Origin: DATCHW01 sp036508135
GTDB taxonomy: Bacteria > Bacteroidota > Ignavibacteria > Tepidaquicellales > Tepidaquicellaceae
Reading direction: 5' to 3'
DNA: 64,000 nt
NCBI GenBank assembly: GCA_036508135.1
Contig: DATCHW010000221.1
Coordinates: 1-64,000 of the forward strand
Shown here: positions 62,271-64,000 of the stretch, piece after piece
How positions within the stretch are numbered: position 1 is the stretch's first letter
Layout: each line of letters opens with the position of its first letter
Notes under the pieces: model-generated
Told to the model about the DNA's origin: nothing
The model's database searches: none
Seen by the model: only the letters and a program-made list of their open reading frames with translations
Program-made: the position numbers and the translations under genes

Positions 62271-63131
62271 TTGCCTTTATCCGCGGATAAATTAAAATAT
62301 AAACTCAAAGACGTTAAACTTGTTGTCTCTGATATAGACGGTACATTGGTTACATCGGATTTCAGAGTCAGCGAAAATTTACCTGTGCTCATTTCTAAGC
62401 TCAGGGATAAAGGGGTCTTTTTTAGTATAGCATCCCAGAGAGTACATTCCTCGATATGTTCTCTGGCAGAAAAATTAAAGATATTGATACCGGTTATTTC
62501 GCTTAACGGCTCATTGATTCAGGACGTTTCGGGTAGTATTATTCTTTCAAAAAGCATCCTGAATCCGAATATTGTAGATAAAGCAATCAGTCTTGCTGAA
62601 AAAAATTTCGTTAAAATATCACATTCATATAATGAAAAAATAATTTATACTGAAGATAACTCCATATTCAGGGACTTTTTCCCAATACCTGAGGCAGAAT
62701 ACCTGTGTATAAAAAATTATGATGATTATAAAGACGGAATCCTCCGGATCTATCTTGCAGGCAACGAAAAAAATAATATTCTTAAAATCAAAAAACAAAT
62801 TAAACCATTTTATAACTTCTCTTTGAAAGTTGATTATTTCCGTTCGCAGTCGCAAAGGCATCTTTATAAACTGGAGATTCACCCTGCCGGCATAACTAAA
62901 AGAAAAGCACTTGGAATTCTCGCTAAACATATGAAACTGAAGAAGAACGAAATTGCGGTTATAGGAGATTGGTACAATGACGTCGAACTTTTTGAATTCG
63001 GAGCAGTTAATGTTACTTTGAAAAATGGTATAATGGACCTTAAAAGAAAAGCAGATTATGTTTCACCCTATACAAATGACGAAGGCGGAGTCGAAGATTT
63101 TTTAAACATACTTTTAAATTCAAAAGATTAG
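62271..63131 (+). CDS. Cof-type HAD-family phosphatase
   Basis: A 286-aa haloacid-dehalogenase phosphatase of the Cof/YidA type. SDIDGTLV holds the nucleophile aspartate, ISLNGS motif II, KLEIHPAGITKRKAL the lysine of motif III and GDWYNDVELFE motif IV. Likely dephosphorylates sugar or nucleotide phosphates. No ATG is available in frame before the first motif, so TTG at 62271 is taken as start. Sixteen bases before the next gene. Confidence 0.86.
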   Translation: MPLSADKLKYKLKDVKLVVSDIDGTLVTSDFRVSENLPVLISKLRDKGVFFSIASQRVHSSICSLAEKLKILIPVISLNGSLIQDVSGSIILSKSILNPNIVDKAISLAEKNFVKISHSYNEKIIYTEDNSIFRDFFPIPEAEYLCIKNYDDYKDGILRIYLAGNEKNNILKIKKQIKPFYNFSLKVDYFRSQSQRHLYKLEIHPAGITKRKALGILAKHMKLKKNEIAVIGDWYNDVELFEFGAVNVTLKNGIMDLKRKADYVSPYTNDEGGVEDFLNILLNSKD

Positions 63132-63147
63132 CAAACGTAAAAAATTT

Positions 63148-64000
63148 ATGAGAAAAATTATCGAATGTGTCCCTAATATTTCGGAAGGTAAAAACCAGGA
63201 AATCATTAATGCCTGCGCTGAAGCTGTCAGAAAAACTAAGGGAGCTAAACTCCTTGATGTTGACCCTGGTAAATCAACAAACAGAACGGTTTTTACTTTT
63301 GTAGGCGACCCTGAATCAGTTGTAGAAGCTGCTTTTAACTTTTGTAAAACTGCCTATGAACTTATTGATATGACAACTCACAAGGGTGAACATCCCCGCA
63401 TGGGAGCGGTTGATGTCGTGCCCTTTGTTCCCGTTGCAGACGTTACGATCGATGAGTGTGTGGAATGTTCAAAAAAACTCGGAAAAAGAATAGGGGAAGA
63501 ACTCGGAGTGCCTGTTTACCTTTATGAAGAAGCATCTATAAATCCCAATAGGAAAATGTTAAAACAGATACGCTCAGGCGAATATGAAGGTATAAAAGAT
63601 AAAATCTATAAACCCGAATGGAAACCTGACTTCGGTCCGCAGGAATTCATTCCTAAATCAGGTGCTACAGTTACAGGGGTAAGGTTTTTCCTCATTGCTT
63701 ATAACGTGAACATACTCGGAACTAAAGAACAGGCTCACAGAATTGCTTTAAATATCAGGGAACAGGGCCGGGGAGATAATGAACCCGGTACTCTTAAAGC
63801 CGTGAAAGGAATCGGATGGTATGTTGATGAATATAATATGGCACAGGTATCAATGAATCTCGATAATTATAAAATTTCACCTCCGCATTTAGCATTTGAA
63901 GAATGTGTGAAAGAGGCAAAGAAAATAAATGTAGCCGCAGCAGGCAGCGAACTTGTCGGTCTCATTCCGCTTGAAGCTATGTTATTAGCAGCGGACTATT
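63148..64000 (+). CDS. ftcD: Glutamate formimidoyltransferase, 5' part
   Basis: Open from ATG at 63148 to the window edge (284 codons, no stop). The protein begins MRKIIECVPNISEG, followed by STNRTVFTFVG, HKGEHPRMGAVDVVPF, VYLYEEAS, and GVRFFLIAYNVN, all typical of the formiminotransferase domain of FtcD, which moves a formimino group from formiminoglutamate to tetrahydrofolate in histidine breakdown. The C terminus, and whether a cyclodeaminase domain follows, lies outside the window. Confidence 0.93.
   Translation, partial: MRKIIECVPNISEGKNQEIINACAEAVRKTKGAKLLDVDPGKSTNRTVFTFVGDPESVVEAAFNFCKTAYELIDMTTHKGEHPRMGAVDVVPFVPVADVTIDECVECSKKLGKRIGEELGVPVYLYEEASINPNRKMLKQIRSGEYEGIKDKIYKPEWKPDFGPQEFIPKSGATVTGVRFFLIAYNVNILGTKEQAHRIALNIREQGRGDNEPGTLKAVKGIGWYVDEYNMAQVSMNLDNYKISPPHLAFEECVKEAKKINVAAAGSELVGLIPLEAMLLAADY

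Overview
The window is about one third G+C and reads as a chromosomal segment of an environmental bacterium of the Bacteroidota/Chlorobiota/Ignavibacteriota group. The grounds are a secreted protease with a type IX secretion (T9SS) C-terminal sorting domain, a two-subunit cytochrome b succinate dehydrogenase, a pyruvoyl arginine decarboxylase, a GH92 mannosidase, a GxxExxY protein, and gene spacers full of short palindromic repeats. No rRNA, tRNA, transposase, phage gene or CRISPR array was seen. The lineage is inference; Ignavibacteriota fits best but no marker gene proves it.

Layout. 1-5.2 kb: a palindromic repeat array, then a slipin, a NYN-domain protein and two hydrolases. 5.4-9.4 kb: sdhC-sdhD-sdhA-sdhB, interrupted by a GxxExxY gene flanked by inverted repeats and followed by a tandem duplication of its tail. 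9.4-25.5 kb: mixed housekeeping and envelope genes (T9SS-sorted serine protease, UDP-xylose synthase type SDR, DUF6600-like protein, dienelactone hydrolase, metallophosphoesterase, P-II-like protein, SpoIIE/RsbU phosphatase, TPR protein, GH92), with several dispersed repeats and an 8/9-bp minisatellite.

26.0-33.9 kb is a sulfur island bounded by two MarR regulators. A rightward operon encodes a sulfide:quinone oxidoreductase-like flavoprotein, a DUF1641 protein, a DsrC/TusE protein and a DsrE-like protein. A convergent leftward operon encodes two YeeE/YedE (thiosulfate uptake-like) proteins, one fused to a rhodanese-like domain that lacks its cysteine, a cytochrome b and an octaheme tetrathionate-reductase-type cytochrome c. 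34-40 kb continues the sulfur and metal theme: three NifX-like proteins without nif genes, a DUF134 regulator, a pyruvoyl arginine decarboxylase, and a cystathionine beta-synthase/gamma-lyase pair read from a shared palindromic operator region.

40.1-55.7 kb holds the most unusual material. A compact nine-gene leftward operon runs ECF sigma factor, anti-sigma-like protein, Spy/CpxP-like protein, PqqD-like protein, ATP-grasp ligase, fold-III PLP decarboxylase, urea-transporter/M23-peptidase fusion, TPR-barrel protein, TPR protein. It is flanked by two paralogous small secreted-protein genes that share their upstream regions. Those two genes and a DUF2202 ferritin-like gene carry sigma54-type -24/-12 promoters and a palindrome of the form TTCGTCA-N4-TGACGAA. 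An NtrC-type activator and its sensor kinase lie next to them at 52.3-55.7 kb.

55.9-64 kb: OsmC protein, a gene-free stretch with a possible structured RNA, a Ser/Thr kinase, MtnA, two exported proteins of unknown role, a FmdB zinc ribbon, a Cof-type HAD phosphatase, and the start of a glutamate formimidoyltransferase gene that runs off the window.
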